Assembly: GCF_905397395.1 (NCBI RefSeq)
Contig: NZ_CAJPVH010000010.1
Span: 1 to 64,000, forward strand
Length of the DNA stretch: 64,000 nt
From: Cupriavidus campinensis
GTDB taxonomy: Bacteria; Pseudomonadota; Gammaproteobacteria; Burkholderiales; Burkholderiaceae
Direction: 5' to 3'
The position numbers were made by a program, and so were the translations under genes. The notes beneath the pieces are model-generated. The model was given only the letters and a program-made list of their open reading frames with translations. It did no database searches and was not told the origin of the DNA. The first letter of the stretch is position 1. Each line of letters starts with the position of its first letter. Shown piece by piece: positions 1-9,745 of the stretch.

Positions 1-1
1 G

Positions 2-394
2 GTGGCGACGACGCGCCCGGCCGACCAGCCCGCCGCCTCCAATGGCGCCGCCAAGCCGGCCGACGCCTCGCGTCCGGCCGAAAAGCCCGCCACGCGCCCG
101 GCCGAGAAGCCGGTGGCCGACCCAATCGCCGAGATCGCCCAGGCTGACGCCAACAAGGTGGGTTACCTGCTCCAGGTGGGCGCCTTCCGCTCGCAGGACG
201 ACGCGGACCGCCAGAAGGCCAATCTGGCCATGCAGGGCTTCGAGGCCAAGGTGACCGAGCGCGATGTCAACGGGGTGAAGATGTACCGCGTTCGTCTGGG
301 GCCGTTCAACCGTATCGAGGACATGAACCGGGCGCGCGACCGCCTGCAATCGAACGGTTTCGAAGCTTCGGTGATCCGCTTTACAAAGCAGTAA
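2..394 (+). CDS. SPOR-domain protein, C-terminal part (5' end off window)
   Basis: C-terminal part of a cell-division-type SPOR protein. The visible residues begin with an Ala/Pro/Lys-rich low-complexity linker (about residues 1-45). A SPOR domain of about 75 residues follows, starting at VGYLLQVGAF and ending FEASVIRF. SPOR domains bind peptidoglycan lacking stem peptides, usually at the septum, and FtsN-like proteins have this linker-SPOR arrangement. The true start and any membrane anchor lie before base 1, since the frame is open to the edge. dsbA follows 115 bases downstream. Family is clear; identity as FtsN is not. Confidence 0.85.
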   Translation: MATTRPADQPAASNGAAKPADASRPAEKPATRPAEKPVADPIAEIAQADANKVGYLLQVGAFRSQDDADRQKANLAMQGFEAKVTERDVNGVKMYRVRLGPFNRIEDMNRARDRLQSNGFEASVIRFTKQ

Positions 395-509
395 CATGGC
401 GGGCGGCGCCGCGGAGGAACCGGGCGCCGCCGCACTTGTCTTAACGGTCGGCTCGCCGCGTGCGGGCCATCCCCCTGATCTCTCTGACCTATCAGAAGGC
501 CCTTCGAAG

Positions 510-1148
510 ATGAAGAAAATCGCCGCTTTCCTCGCCACTGTCGCCGCCGTGGGCGGTCTGCTGATGACTGCGCCCGCAGCCATGGCCGCACCGGCCGAGG
601 GCAAGGACTACACGGTGCTGAAGTCGCCCCAGCCGGTGCCGGCGGGCAAGATCGAAGTGACCGAGTTCTTCTGGTACGGCTGCCCGCACTGCTACGACTT
701 CGAGCCGGAGCTGGAAGCCTGGGCCGGCAAGCAGGGCAAGGACGTGGTGTTCAAGCGCGTGCCGGTGGCCTTCCGCGACGACCTGCTGCCGCACACCAAG
801 ATCTTCTATGCGCTGGAGTCGCTGGGCAAGCTGGACGCGCTGCACGGCAAGGTGTTCGAGGCGATCCACAAGGACCGCAAGCGCATGCTGAGCACCGACG
901 AGATCGCCGATTTCATGGCCAAGAACGGCATCGACCGCAAGCAGTGGCTCGATACCTACAACTCGTTCACGGTGACCACGAACGCCCAGCGCGCCAACAA
1001 GATCGCCGATTCGTACAAGATCGAGGGTGTGCCGACCGTGGTGGTGCAGGGCAAGTACGAGACTTCGCCGAGCATCGCCGGGACCAAGCCGGCTGCCATC
1101 CAGGCCCTGGATACCCTGGTTACCGGCGTGCGCGCGAAGAAGCTCTGA
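510..1148 (+). CDS. dsbA: Thiol:disulfide interchange protein DsbA
   Basis: Periplasmic disulfide oxidoreductase of 212 residues that introduces disulfide bonds into exported proteins. It has a signal peptide (MKKIAAFLATVAAVGGLL, probable cleavage after AMA near residue 26). The thioredoxin active site CPHC is at residues 58-61 (FFWYGCPHC), and the cis-Pro loop reads EGVPTVVV. The start at 510 was chosen because it gives the signal peptide directly; the open frame runs further upstream without coding character. A strong terminator follows. It may serve the fimbrial chaperone and pilin encoded elsewhere in the window, which is inference. Confidence 0.93.
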   Translation: MKKIAAFLATVAAVGGLLMTAPAAMAAPAEGKDYTVLKSPQPVPAGKIEVTEFFWYGCPHCYDFEPELEAWAGKQGKDVVFKRVPVAFRDDLLPHTKIFYALESLGKLDALHGKVFEAIHKDRKRMLSTDEIADFMAKNGIDRKQWLDTYNSFTVTTNAQRANKIADSYKIEGVPTVVVQGKYETSPSIAGTKPAAIQALDTLVTGVRAKKL

Positions 1149-1168
1149 TCCGCGCGGCATGACCCCAG

Positions 1169-1204
1169 ACGGCCCGGTGCGCGAGACGCGTGCCGGGCCG
1201 TTTT
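1169..1204 (+). terminator. Intrinsic terminator after dsbA
   Basis: ACGGCCCGG (1169-1177) pairs perfectly with CCGGGCCGT (1193-1201), the stem can continue inward through TGCGCG/CGCGTG, and a short T run follows. It separates dsbA from the SDR gene. Confidence 0.85.
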
Positions 1205-1251
1205 GCATGGCCCGGGCCGTTCCATCCCTCCGTATTCACTATATTGATCCG

Positions 1252-2064
1252 ATGCGACCCCTGAAAGTCTTCCTTACCGGCGCATCGAGCGGCATTGGCC
1301 AGGCGCTCGCACGCGCCTACGCGGCGCAGGGCGCCGTGCTCGGGCTGGTGGGCCGGCGTGAGGCCGCCCTGCGTGACTTCGCCGCCTCCCTGCCCAACCC
1401 CAACGCGGTACGCATCTATGCGGCCGATGTGCGCGATGCGGATGCCATGCACGCCGCCGCCACCGACTTTCTTGTCCATTTCGGCTGCCCCGACGTGGTG
1501 ATCGCCAACGCGGGGATCTCCGTGGGCACCGTGGCCAGCGAGCGCGAGGATCTGGACGACTTCCGGCTGGTCATGGACACCAACTGGTTCGGCACCCTGA
1601 CCACCTTCCAGCCCTTCCTGCACCCGATGCGCGAGCGCGCGCCCGGCGCCGGCGGCTGGCGCGGCACGCTGGTGGGCATCGCCAGCGTGGCCGGCGTGCG
1701 GGGGCTGCCTGGCGGCGGGGCCTACAGCGCCTCGAAGTCTGCCGTGGTCAAGCTGCTGGAAAGCCTGCGGCTGGAGCAGGCGCGGCACCGCATCCGCGTG
1801 GTGACCATCGCCCCAGGCTATATCCGTACGCCGATGACGGCGCACAACCCGTACCGCATGCCGTTCCTGATGGATGCCGATGTCTTCGCGCGCAAGGCCA
1901 TCCGCCGGATTGCCGCCGGCACGCGCTACAAGGTGATTCCGTGGCAGATGGGGGTGGTGGCGTCGATCCTGCACGTGATGCCAATGTGGCTCTATGACAA
2001 GCTGTTCGCCCGCGCGCCGCGCAAGCCACGCAAGGCGGACCGCGCCGGCAGGGGAGACGCCTGA
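1252..2064 (+). CDS. Short-chain dehydrogenase/reductase (SDR)
   Basis: Classical SDR of 270 residues. The Rossmann glycine motif TGASSGIG is near the N-terminus, NAG is in strand 4 (VVIANAGIS), and the catalytic YSASK motif follows a serine (GIASVAG). APGYIRTPM follows the active site. The substrate is not deducible. The start MRPLKVFLTG places the nucleotide-binding motif at the expected distance. A TATATT hexamer at 1240-1245 lies only 6 bases upstream and no Shine-Dalgarno is seen, so the transcript may be leaderless. Its stop overlaps the next start by one base (TGATG), suggesting translational coupling. Confidence 0.85.
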   Translation: MRPLKVFLTGASSGIGQALARAYAAQGAVLGLVGRREAALRDFAASLPNPNAVRIYAADVRDADAMHAAATDFLVHFGCPDVVIANAGISVGTVASEREDLDDFRLVMDTNWFGTLTTFQPFLHPMRERAPGAGGWRGTLVGIASVAGVRGLPGGGAYSASKSAVVKLLESLRLEQARHRIRVVTIAPGYIRTPMTAHNPYRMPFLMDADVFARKAIRRIAAGTRYKVIPWQMGVVASILHVMPMWLYDKLFARAPRKPRKADRAGRGDA

Positions 2065-2897
2065 TGTGGGCCGACGCCCTCGGGCAGGCCCACGGCCCGG
2101 CCAGTGGCGAGGTCCGCATCGCCTCGCTGGTGCCGTCCGTGACCGAGTTGCTGTTCGATCTCGGCCTGGCTGACCGCATGGTGGCCCGCACCGGCTTCTG
2201 CATCCATCCCGAGCCGGCGGTGCGGGCGGTGGAGAAGGTCGGCGGGACCAAGGACGTCAAGCTGGACAAGCTGCGGGCGCTGGCGCCGACCCACGTGGTG
2301 GTCAATATCGACGAGAACCGGCGCGAAACCGTGGACGAGATCCGCACCTTCGTGCCGCACGTGATCGTGACCCACCCGTGCGCGCCCGAGGACAACTTCG
2401 CGCTGTACCGGCTGCTGGGCGGCATTTTCAACAAAGTGCAACAGGCGGAGGGGCTGGCGCAGGCGCTCCAGGCCGAACTCGAGGCGATCCGCGCCCGGCG
2501 TTGGCCCGCGCGCACCGTGCTGTACGCGATCTGGCAGGACCCGTGGATGACGGTATCGCGCGCCACCTATATCAGCCGGATGCTCGCGCTGGTGAACTGG
2601 GCCACCTGGCCCGATGACGGCGCGGACCTCGCGGCCTGCGTCGATGGGGATTGCAGCCGGCCGAACGCGCCCGGCGAGCGCTATCCCACCTTTCGCTGGA
2701 GCGACGCGCTGGTGCGCGAGCTGGACGCCGTGCTGCTGTCGACCGAGCCGTACCGCTTCACCGAGGACCATGCCGATGCGCTCGAGCGCCAGATCGGCAG
2801 GCCGGTGATGCTGGTGGATGGCGAGATGCTGTCCTGGTACGGCAGCCGCGCCGTGGCCGGCGTGCGCTACCTCAGGACCCTCGCCGAGTCATTCTGA
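2064..2897 (+). CDS. BtuF-like periplasmic-binding-fold protein (cobalamin/metal receptor family)
   Basis: A 277-residue protein of the helical-backbone metal receptor superfamily (BtuF/FecB fold). Near the N-terminus RIASLVPSVTELLFDLGL matches the family hallmark, followed by GGTKDVKLDKLRALAPTHVVVN. No signal peptide is visible from this start, so it may be cytoplasmic, as reported for many proteobacterial stand-alone members, or the start may be misplaced. No ABC permease or ATPase gene is adjacent, so transport is not supported by context. It is translationally coupled to the SDR before it and convergent with the metallo-hydrolase. Confidence 0.75.
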   Translation: MWADALGQAHGPASGEVRIASLVPSVTELLFDLGLADRMVARTGFCIHPEPAVRAVEKVGGTKDVKLDKLRALAPTHVVVNIDENRRETVDEIRTFVPHVIVTHPCAPEDNFALYRLLGGIFNKVQQAEGLAQALQAELEAIRARRWPARTVLYAIWQDPWMTVSRATYISRMLALVNWATWPDDGADLAACVDGDCSRPNAPGERYPTFRWSDALVRELDAVLLSTEPYRFTEDHADALERQIGRPVMLVDGEMLSWYGSRAVAGVRYLRTLAESF

Positions 2898-2909
2898 GAC
2901 GTTTGGGCG

Positions 2910-3986
2910 TCAGGCCGCCCGGAAGCGGACGATGCCGTCGTCGCCGCATTCGCGCACAAGCTGGCCGCGATGCCAGAGCGCGTGCAGGTGCGCCAGCGCC
3001 TCGCCCATCGCGAAGGTCAGCTGGTGGATGTCGAACTGGCGCCGGAAGATCACGCCAACGATGTCGTGCGCATGGCACGGCTTCTCGGCACAGGCGGCCA
3101 GCGTCTCGGCCAGGCGGTCCACATGGTGCTCCTGCAACTGGCGGATGCGGGTGTGCAGGTTGCGGAACGGGCGGCCGTGCGACGGCAGGATCAGCACGTC
3201 GGCGGGCAGGTCTTCGTACTTGTCCAATGAGTCGAGGTAGAGCTGGAGCGGATTGGCCTCCGGCTCCATGTCGAACACGCTGACGTTGGTCGAGATGCGC
3301 GGCAGCACCATGTCGCCCGAGATCAGCACGTTGTTGGCGGCGTTGTAGAGCGCCACGTGCTCCGGGGCGTGGCCGAAGCCGGAGATCACGCGCCAGCCGG
3401 CCGTGGCCGGATCGGCGCCGATGTCCACGGTGTCCTCGTCCATCAGGCGGCGGTACTGTGTGGGCACCTCGGGCACCATCGACGGATAGTAGGCCTTGCG
3501 GGCGCGCAGCTTTTCCAGGTTGTCCGGGTCCGTCAGGCCGTGGCGGGCGAAGTGGCTCGCCGCGAAGTCGCCGCCGGCGTTCGAGCCGACGCCGCTGCCG
3601 CCCGACATCACGCGCGCGGTCATGTAGTCGCCCAGGCTCATCCACAGCCGCACATCCCAGTGCTTGCAGAGCCAGTGCGCCAGCCCCACGTGGTCCGGGT
3701 GGCAATGGGTCACCAGCACGCGCAGCACGGGCAGGCCGTCCAGCTCGTTGGCGAAGATGGTCTCCCAGTGCCCCTTGATGATGTCGTTGGTGATGCCGCA
3801 GTCGATGATGGTCCAGCCGTCCCGCCCGTCCAGGCGGTCGCGCAGGAGCCACAGGTTGATGTGGTCGAGCGCGAAGGGCAGCGGCATGCGCAGCCAGAAG
3901 ACGCCGGGCGCCACTTCCTGGCGCGTGCCGGGCGCCGGCATGGTCTCGTCAAACGGGTATTGGAGCTGGCTTTCGAGTGCGTTCAT
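2910..3986 (-). CDS. MBL-fold metallo-hydrolase divergent from liuR
   Basis: Metallo-beta-lactamase-fold hydrolase of 358 residues. Metal ligands are visible in THCHPDHVGLAHW and later GFGHAPEHVALY, SGDMVLP and LPSHGRPF. The hydrolysed substrate is unknown; relatives act as thioesterases or glyoxalase-II-like enzymes. The start MNALESQLQYPFDE was chosen because upstream residues in the frame lack coding character. The gene runs away from the liuR gene and the 194-base gap holds a LiuR-like palindrome, so it is a likely member of the branched-chain acyl-CoA regulon. A CoA-thioester role is inference from position. Confidence 0.85.
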   Translation of the reverse strand: MNALESQLQYPFDETMPAPGTRQEVAPGVFWLRMPLPFALDHINLWLLRDRLDGRDGWTIIDCGITNDIIKGHWETIFANELDGLPVLRVLVTHCHPDHVGLAHWLCKHWDVRLWMSLGDYMTARVMSGGSGVGSNAGGDFAASHFARHGLTDPDNLEKLRARKAYYPSMVPEVPTQYRRLMDEDTVDIGADPATAGWRVISGFGHAPEHVALYNAANNVLISGDMVLPRISTNVSVFDMEPEANPLQLYLDSLDKYEDLPADVLILPSHGRPFRNLHTRIRQLQEHHVDRLAETLAACAEKPCHAHDIVGVIFRRQFDIHQLTFAMGEALAHLHALWHRGQLVRECGDDGIVRFRAA

Positions 3987-4081
3987 GGGGCGTGTCTCGG
4001 TCGAATCCGGCGCCTTCGGGTGCAGCGGGGCACCGGGCGCTCTATGGGGGCATGTTGTCCAGTCATTGTCAGCGGCGGCAC

Positions 4082-4103
4082 TTGACGCTAACGTTAACGT
4101 CAA
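4082..4103. promoter_or_regulatory. Candidate LiuR operator between metallo-hydrolase and liuR
   Basis: A 22-base palindrome with half-sites TTGACGCTAAC and TTGACGTTAAC facing each other (one mismatch). It lies 77 bases upstream of liuR and 95 bases upstream of the divergent hydrolase. Both arms and the length match the perfect palindrome in front of ivd at 4640-4661. Confidence 0.75.
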
Positions 4104-4179
4104 TCGTCGCGGCCTGCTCGTCATCTTAGACCAAAACTTGACCGCGCAACGAACGACCGTTCACTTTCCTGGGCGCATC

Positions 4180-4605
4180 ATGCCGGCACAGCCATCCCCC
4201 GCCACCTACACCATTACCGACCTCGCGCGCGAGTTCGACGTCACCCCGCGCGCGATCCGGTTCTACGAGGATCAGGGCCTGCTCTCGCCTGACCGCGAGG
4301 GCCCGGGCGGGCGCAAGCGCGTCTATAACGGACGCGAGCGCACCCGCCTCAAGCTCACGCTGCGCGGTAAAAGGTTAGGGCTTACTCTCAACGAGATCCG
4401 CGAAATTCTGGATCTCTACGAGTCGCCACGCGATACCGCACCGCAGTTGGAGCGCTTTCTGGGCGCACTGTCGCAACACCGGGAAGTCCTGGAGCGCCAG
4501 ATGGAAGACCTCCAGGCCCAGCTTGCGGAGATCGACCAGCACGAGCGCCATTGCCGGACGCTGCTGGCGGCACATGGTGAGGCCCCGAAGACCAGAACCG
4601 CCTGA
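4180..4605 (+). CDS. liuR: MerR-family regulator LiuR of leucine/isovalerate catabolism
   Basis: MerR-family regulator of 141 residues. The N-terminal winged helix is clear (YTITDLAREFDVTPRAIRFYEDQGLL). A dimerising helix rich in Leu, Glu and Gln fills the C-terminal half. It lacks the metal-binding cysteines of metal-sensing MerR proteins; two consecutive cysteines are absent. Position immediately before ivd and the presence of matching palindromes in front of both genes support the LiuR assignment, known in proteobacteria as the regulator of liu genes. Probably autoregulated through 4082-4103. The start MPAQPSPATY puts the HTH at the usual place. Confidence 0.85.
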   Translation: MPAQPSPATYTITDLAREFDVTPRAIRFYEDQGLLSPDREGPGGRKRVYNGRERTRLKLTLRGKRLGLTLNEIREILDLYESPRDTAPQLERFLGALSQHREVLERQMEDLQAQLAEIDQHERHCRTLLAAHGEAPKTRTA

Positions 4606-4639
4606 TGCCGCACTTTTAGCCATCCGCCTTCGGATGGAA

Positions 4640-4667
4640 TTGACGTTTACGTAAACGTCAATAAAAT
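4640..4667 (+). promoter_or_regulatory. ivd promoter overlapped by a perfect LiuR-type palindrome
   Basis: A perfect palindrome of half-site TTGACGTTTAC and its inverse occupies 4640-4661. Its first six bases, TTGACG, make a good -35 element. After a 16-base spacer TAAAAT follows at 4662-4667 as -10. The operator therefore covers the -35 and the entire spacer, which suits repression by a MerR-family dimer. ivd starts 39 bases downstream with AGGAGA as ribosome binding site. Confidence 0.8.
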
Positions 4668-4706
4668 ACGCCCCACAACACCGACACGAACAGACAGGAG
4701 ACCGAC

Positions 4707-5888
4707 ATGACCGAACTGCCAGGCCTGAGATTCGATCTGGGCGAGGACATCGAGATGCTGCGCGCCTCCGTGCGCAGCTGGGCGCAGGCCGAACTGGCGC
4801 CGCGCGCGGCCGAGATCGACCGGTCGGACCAGTTCCCGATGGATGCCTGGAAGAAGATGGGCGACCTCGGCGTGCTGGGCATCACCGTGGCCGAGGAGTA
4901 CGGCGGCGCGAACATGGGCTACCTCGCCCATATGATCGCGATGGAGGAGATCAGCCGCGCGTCGGCGTCGGTCGGGCTGTCCTACGGCGCGCACTCGAAT
5001 CTGTGCGTGAACCAGATCCACCGCAATGGCTCGGCCGCCCAGAAGGCGAAATACCTGCCCAAGCTGGTGTCGGGGGACTGGATCGGCGCGCTGGCGATGA
5101 GCGAGCCGAACGCGGGGTCGGACGTGGTCAGCATGAAGCTGCGCGCTGACTTCAAGGGCGACCGCTATGTCCTGAACGGCACCAAGATGTGGATCACCAA
5201 CGGGCCGGACTGCGACGTGCTGGTGGTCTACGCCAAGACCGAGCCGGACCTCGGCGCGCGCGGCATGACGGCGTTTATCGTCGAGAAAGGCATGAAGGGC
5301 TTCTCGGTGGCGCAGAAGCTGGACAAGCTGGGCATGCGCGGCTCCCACACGGGCGAACTGGTGTTCGAGAACGTGGAGGTGCCGGTGGAGAACATCCTCG
5401 GCGCCGAGAACGGCGGCGCCAAGGTGCTGATGAGCGGGCTCGACTACGAGCGCGCCGTGCTGTCCGGCGGCCCGGTCGGCATCATGCAGGCGTGCATGGA
5501 CGTGGTGACACCGTACATCCACGACCGCAAGCAGTTCGGTCAGAGCATCGGCGAGTTCCAGCTGATCCAGGGCAAGGTGGCGGACATGTACACCACGCTC
5601 CAGGCCGCGCGCAGCTATTTGTATACCGTAGGCAAGAACCTGGATTCGCTGGGCAGCGGGCATGTGCGCCAGGTCCGCAAGGACTGCGCCGCGGTGATTC
5701 TCTACACGGCGGAAAAGGCCACGTGGATGGCTGGGGAGTCGGTGCAGATCCTGGGCGGCAACGGCTATATCAACGACTACCCCACCGGCCGGCTGTGGCG
5801 CGATGCCAAGCTGTACGAGATTGGCGCGGGCACGTCGGAGATCCGCCGGATGCTGATCGGCCGGGAGCTGTTTGCCGAGACGATGTGA
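4707..5888 (+). CDS. ivd: Isovaleryl-CoA dehydrogenase
   Basis: FAD-dependent acyl-CoA dehydrogenase of 393 residues that oxidises isovaleryl-CoA to 3-methylcrotonyl-CoA in leucine degradation (also called liuA). The catalytic Glu is in [18 protein letters not shown], the position characteristic of isovaleryl-CoA dehydrogenases rather than the C-terminal YEGT position of medium-chain enzymes; here that segment reads [12 protein letters not shown]. Other family signatures are [14 protein letters not shown] and [13 protein letters not shown]. It is the first gene after the LiuR-controlled promoter; its electrons would go to ETF. Confidence 0.93.
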   Translation: MTELPGLRFDLGEDIEMLRASVRSWAQAELAPRAAEIDRSDQFPMDAWKKMGDLGVLGITVAEEYGGANMGYLAHMIAMEEISRASASVGLSYGAHSNLCVNQIHRNGSAAQKAKYLPKLVSGDWIGALAMSEPNAGSDVVSMKLRADFKGDRYVLNGTKMWITNGPDCDVLVVYAKTEPDLGARGMTAFIVEKGMKGFSVAQKLDKLGMRGSHTGELVFENVEVPVENILGAENGGAKVLMSGLDYERAVLSGGPVGIMQACMDVVTPYIHDRKQFGQSIGEFQLIQGKVADMYTTLQAARSYLYTVGKNLDSLGSGHVRQVRKDCAAVILYTAEKATWMAGESVQILGGNGYINDYPTGRLWRDAKLYEIGAGTSEIRRMLIGRELFAETM

Positions 5889-5980
5889 TCGAATGTGATC
5901 TAAGCATCGCTCAACCGGTCCTGACGAACCCCTTTACAATTCCCTGACTCCTTACCGCACCGCAGCCGCCGCCCTCGACC

Positions 5981-7804
5981 ATGTCGCACTTCCCCAAGCT
6001 GCTCTCGTCGCAGATTGCCTACGATGTGGCGCGGACCATGCTGGACGGCTTCGACAAGCACTACCGGCTGTTCCGCGAGGTCAGCCACGCGGCCAAGCTG
6101 CGCTTCGAGGCAGGGGATTGGCACGGGCTGCAGCAGCTCCAGCGTGACCGCATCGCGTTCTATAACGAGCGCGTGCGCGAGACCACGGTGGTCCTTGAGG
6201 ACGAGTATGACGCCGCGCGGATCGAGGACGGCATCTGGCAGCAGGTCAAGCTGCACTACATCGGCCTGCTGACCAAGCACCACCAGCCCGAGCTGGCCGA
6301 GACCTTCTTCAACTCGGTCTGCACGCGGATCCTGCACCGCTCGTACTTCAACAACGATTTCATCTTCGTGCGGCCCGCCATCTCGACCGAATACATCGAG
6401 AACGAGGAATCGCCGACGCGCCCCACCTACCGCGCCTACTACCCGGGCAGCCGCGAAGGCATGGCCGCCTGTTTCGAGCGGATGGTGCACAACTACCAGC
6501 TGGAGCGGCCGTTCGAGGACCTGGCGCGGGATATCGGCTACGTGGTGCGCGCCTTCACCGAACACCTGGGCGAGGCGCGGATTGCGCCGAACTTCCAGAT
6601 ACACGCGCTATCGTCGCTGTTCTTCCGCAACAAGGCCGCCGTGATCGTCGGCCGGGTGCTGAACGGCGACCAGACCTACCCGCTGGCGATCCCGATCATC
6701 CACGGCCCGACCGGCCAGCTCGTGCTGGACACCGTGCTGCTGCGTCCGGAACAGCTGCTGATCCTGTTCTCGTTCTCGCATGCCTATTTCATGGTCGACA
6801 TGGAGATCCCGTCGGCCTACGTGACCTTCCTGCGCGACATCCTGCCGCGCAAGCCGCGCGGGGAGATCTACACCGCGCTGGGCTTGCAGAAGCAGGGCAA
6901 GAACCTGTTCTACCGCGACTTCCTCCACCATCTGCAGCATTCGTCGGACAAGTTCGTGGTCGCGCCCGGCATCCGGGGGCTGGTGATGCTGGTGTTCACG
7001 CTGCCGTCGTTCCCCTACGTGTTCAAGGTCATCCGTGATGTCTTCGCCCCGCCGAAGGAAACCACGCGCGCGCTGGTGGAGTCGAAATACCAGCTCGTGA
7101 AGCAGCACGACCGGGTGGGGCGCATGGCCGATACGCTGGAGTATTCGGACGTGGCCTTCCCGCTGTCGCGCTTCGACGAATCGCTGGTGCGCGAGCTGGA
7201 AGCCCACGCGCCGTCGATGATCGAGTACCAGCGCGGCCGCGACGGCGGGCAGGAGATCGTGGTGCGGCACGTCTATATCGAGCGCCGCATGACGCCGCTC
7301 AACCTCTGGCTCCAGGAGGGTACCGACGAGCAGGTCGAGCACGGCATCGTCGAGTACGGCAACGCGGTCAAGGAACTGATTGCCGCCAATATCTTCCCGG
7401 GGGACATGCTCTACAAGAACTTCGGCGTCACGCGCCACGGGCGCGTGGTGTTCTACGACTATGACGAGATCGAGTACCTGACCGATTGCAACATCCGCCG
7501 CGTGCCCGAGCCGCGCAACGAGGAAGAGGAAATGTCGGGCGAGGTGTGGTACACCGTACGTCCGCACGACATCTTTCCGGAAACGTTCCGCACGTTCCTG
7601 CTCGGCGACCCACGCGTGCGCGCCGCCTTCCTGCGGCACCACGAGGATTTCTTCGATGCTGCCATGTGGCAGCACCATAAGGACCGGCTGATGGCCGGAC
7701 ACGTCCATGACTTTTTTGCCTATCAGAGTAAAGACCGCTTCATCCACCGCTACGGCCCCGGCGCCGACGACCACCACGCAGATTATCCAAGGAGGGCGGC
7801 ATGA
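5981..7804 (+). CDS. aceK: Isocitrate dehydrogenase kinase/phosphatase
   Basis: Bifunctional AceK of 607 residues, which phosphorylates and dephosphorylates isocitrate dehydrogenase to direct carbon into the glyoxylate shunt. The nucleotide-binding segment [25 protein letters not shown] and the kinase catalytic region [25 protein letters not shown] are characteristic. Length is near the family norm (about 580-610). It is placed here with ivd and other acetyl-CoA-yielding genes rather than next to aceA/aceB. The stop overlaps the carbonic anhydrase start by four bases (ATGA), implying co-translation. Confidence 0.95.
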   Translation: MSHFPKLLSSQIAYDVARTMLDGFDKHYRLFREVSHAAKLRFEAGDWHGLQQLQRDRIAFYNERVRETTVVLEDEYDAARIEDGIWQQVKLHYIGLLTKHHQPELAETFFNSVCTRILHRSYFNNDFIFVRPAISTEYIENEESPTRPTYRAYYPGSREGMAACFERMVHNYQLERPFEDLARDIGYVVRAFTEHLGEARIAPNFQIHALSSLFFRNKAAVIVGRVLNGDQTYPLAIPIIHGPTGQLVLDTVLLRPEQLLILFSFSHAYFMVDMEIPSAYVTFLRDILPRKPRGEIYTALGLQKQGKNLFYRDFLHHLQHSSDKFVVAPGIRGLVMLVFTLPSFPYVFKVIRDVFAPPKETTRALVESKYQLVKQHDRVGRMADTLEYSDVAFPLSRFDESLVRELEAHAPSMIEYQRGRDGGQEIVVRHVYIERRMTPLNLWLQEGTDEQVEHGIVEYGNAVKELIAANIFPGDMLYKNFGVTRHGRVVFYDYDEIEYLTDCNIRRVPEPRNEEEEMSGEVWYTVRPHDIFPETFRTFLLGDPRVRAAFLRHHEDFFDAAMWQHHKDRLMAGHVHDFFAYQSKDRFIHRYGPGADDHHADYPRRAA

Positions 7805-8472
7805 CTGACGCCATCGCGCAACTGTTCAAGAACAACCGCGACTGGGTGGACCGCGTCAACGCGGAAGACCCCACCTTCTTCACGCGCCTGGCCAACCAGC
7901 AGGCGCCCGAGTACCTGTGGATCGGCTGTTCCGATTCGCGCGTGCCGGCCAACCAGATCCTCGGACTGGCGCCGGGCGAGGTGTTTGTCCATCGCAATAT
8001 CGCCAATGTGATCTCGCACAGCGACCTGAACGCGCTGTCCGTGCTCCAGTTCGCCGTGGAGGTGCTCAAGGTGCGCCACATCACCGTGGTGGGCCACTAC
8101 GGCTGCGGCGGCGTGAAGGTGGCGCTCAAGCGCGAGCGCGTGGGCCTGGCCGACAACTGGCTGCGCCACGTGCAGGACGTGGCGGACAAGCACGCGGCCT
8201 ACCTCGGCACGGTGCTGCGCGAGGATGATGCCCACACGCGGCTGTGCGAGCTGAACGTGATCGAGCAGGTCAACAACGTCTGCCAGACCACGGTGCTCCA
8301 GGACGCCTGGGACCGTGGCCAGGCCGTGACGGTGCATGGCTGGGTCTACGGCGTGTCCGATGGCCTGCTGCGCGACCTCGGCATGGCCGCCAGCAACAAC
8401 GAGGAACTGCAAGAACAACTGGCCGCGGCCTATCGCCAGTACGGCGACCCCCCGCAGGCCTCGATCCGCTGA
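7801..8472 (+). CDS. can: Beta-class carbonic anhydrase
   Basis: Zinc enzyme of 223 residues that interconverts CO2 and bicarbonate. The zinc ligands and catalytic dyad are visible: Cys43, Asp45 and Arg47 in [10 protein letters not shown], and His99 and Cys102 in [10 protein letters not shown]. Length fits the E. coli Can type. It is translationally coupled to aceK through ATGA. Bicarbonate supply to the biotin-dependent carboxylase encoded in the same cluster is a plausible but inferred role. Confidence 0.93.
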   Translation: MTDAIAQLFKNNRDWVDRVNAEDPTFFTRLANQQAPEYLWIGCSDSRVPANQILGLAPGEVFVHRNIANVISHSDLNALSVLQFAVEVLKVRHITVVGHYGCGGVKVALKRERVGLADNWLRHVQDVADKHAAYLGTVLREDDAHTRLCELNVIEQVNNVCQTTVLQDAWDRGQAVTVHGWVYGVSDGLLRDLGMAASNNEELQEQLAAAYRQYGDPPQASIR

Positions 8473-8510
8473 TTTTCAAGACAGTACGAACCGGTATTCA
8501 GGAGACAACC

Positions 8511-9707
8511 ATGCAAGACCCGATCGTCATCGTATCCGCCGCCCGCACGCCCATGGGCGCGTTCCAGAGCGAGTTGAGCAGCCTGACGGCGCCGCAACTT
8601 GGCGCCGCGGCCATCCGCGCCGCCGTGGAGCGCGCCGGCCTGAAGCCGGAGCAGGTGCAGGAAGTGGTATTCGGCTGCGTGCTGCCGGCCGGCCAGGGGC
8701 AGGCGCCCGCGCGCCAGGCGGCGCTCGGCGCCGGGCTGCCGCTGGACGTGGCCTGCACCACGGTCAACAAGATGTGCGGGTCGGGCATGCGCGCGGCGAT
8801 GACGGTCTTCGACGGCCTGCTGGCCGGTTCGTTCGAGATCGCCATCGCGGGCGGCATGGAAAGCATGACCAACGCGCCGTACCTGATTCCGAAGGGGCGC
8901 GGCGGCTACCGCATCGGTCACGGCATGATCTACGACCACATGATGCTGGACGGCCTGGAAGACGCCTACTCTCGTGACGAAAAAGGCGGGGGCCGCGCGA
9001 TGGGCACCTTCGGCGAAGACTGTGCCGCCAAGTACGCCTTCACCCGCGCGCAGCAGGACGAATTCGCGATGGAGTCCGTGCGCCGCGCCCAGCAGGCCAC
9101 CGAGAGCGGCGCCTTCCGCTGGGAAATCACCCCGGTGACGGTGTCCGGCAAGGCGGGCGACACGGTGATCGACACCGACGAAGGCCCGCGCCGCATCAAG
9201 GTGGACAAGATCCCGTCGCTGAAGCCGGCGTTCGCCAAGGACGGCACGATCACGGCGGCCTCGTCCTCATCGATCAACGACGGCGCCGCCGCGCTGGTGA
9301 TGATGCGCGCATCGACGGCGAAGTCGCTCGGCCTGCAGCCGCTGGCGCGCATGCTCGGCCATACCTCGCACGCACAGGCGCCGGGCTGGTTCACCACGGC
9401 GCCGGTGGACGCCATCGCCAAGCTCTACCGCAAGCTGGACTGGACCACCGACAGTGTGGACCTGTTCGAGATCAACGAGGCCTTCGCCGTGGTGCCGATG
9501 GCGGCCATGCATGACCTCAAGATTCCGCGCGACAAGGTCAACATTCACGGCGGCGCGTGCGCGCTGGGCCATCCGATTGGCGCCTCGGGCGCGCGCATCA
9601 TGACCACGCTGATCGGCGCCCTGCGCAAGACCGGCGGCAAGCGCGGCGTGGCCAGCCTCTGCATCGGCGGCGGCGAGGCCACGGCGGTCGGCATCGAAAT
9701 CGTCTGA
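8511..9707 (+). CDS. Acetyl-CoA acetyltransferase (thiolase)
   Basis: Thiolase of 398 residues. The acyl-accepting Cys89 is in [12 protein letters not shown], the His of NEAFAVVP is present, and the C-terminal active site reads [17 protein letters not shown] with the second Cys in CIGGGEA. It condenses or cleaves acetoacetyl-CoA, the end product of leucine breakdown after HMG-CoA lyase and CoA transfer. The start [16 protein letters not shown] follows AGGAGACA. It could also act in polyhydroxybutyrate or beta-oxidation pathways, as Burkholderiaceae carry many paralogues. Confidence 0.88.
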   Translation: MQDPIVIVSAARTPMGAFQSELSSLTAPQLGAAAIRAAVERAGLKPEQVQEVVFGCVLPAGQGQAPARQAALGAGLPLDVACTTVNKMCGSGMRAAMTVFDGLLAGSFEIAIAGGMESMTNAPYLIPKGRGGYRIGHGMIYDHMMLDGLEDAYSRDEKGGGRAMGTFGEDCAAKYAFTRAQQDEFAMESVRRAQQATESGAFRWEITPVTVSGKAGDTVIDTDEGPRRIKVDKIPSLKPAFAKDGTITAASSSSINDGAAALVMMRASTAKSLGLQPLARMLGHTSHAQAPGWFTTAPVDAIAKLYRKLDWTTDSVDLFEINEAFAVVPMAAMHDLKIPRDKVNIHGGACALGHPIGASGARIMTTLIGALRKTGGKRGVASLCIGGGEATAVGIEIV

Positions 9708-9745
9708 TTTCCGCCCATCCCCACGACAACCACAGGAGTTCTCCC

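Noticed and set aside
4151..4162. GAACG-AC-CGTTC inverted repeat before liuR as a TetR-type operator.
   Set aside because: Arms are only 5 bases and no TetR-family partner is adjacent; it could be chance.
5882..5901. Direct repeat ATGTGATC after ivd.
   Set aside because: Two 8-base copies formed partly by the ivd stop region; too short to support a function.
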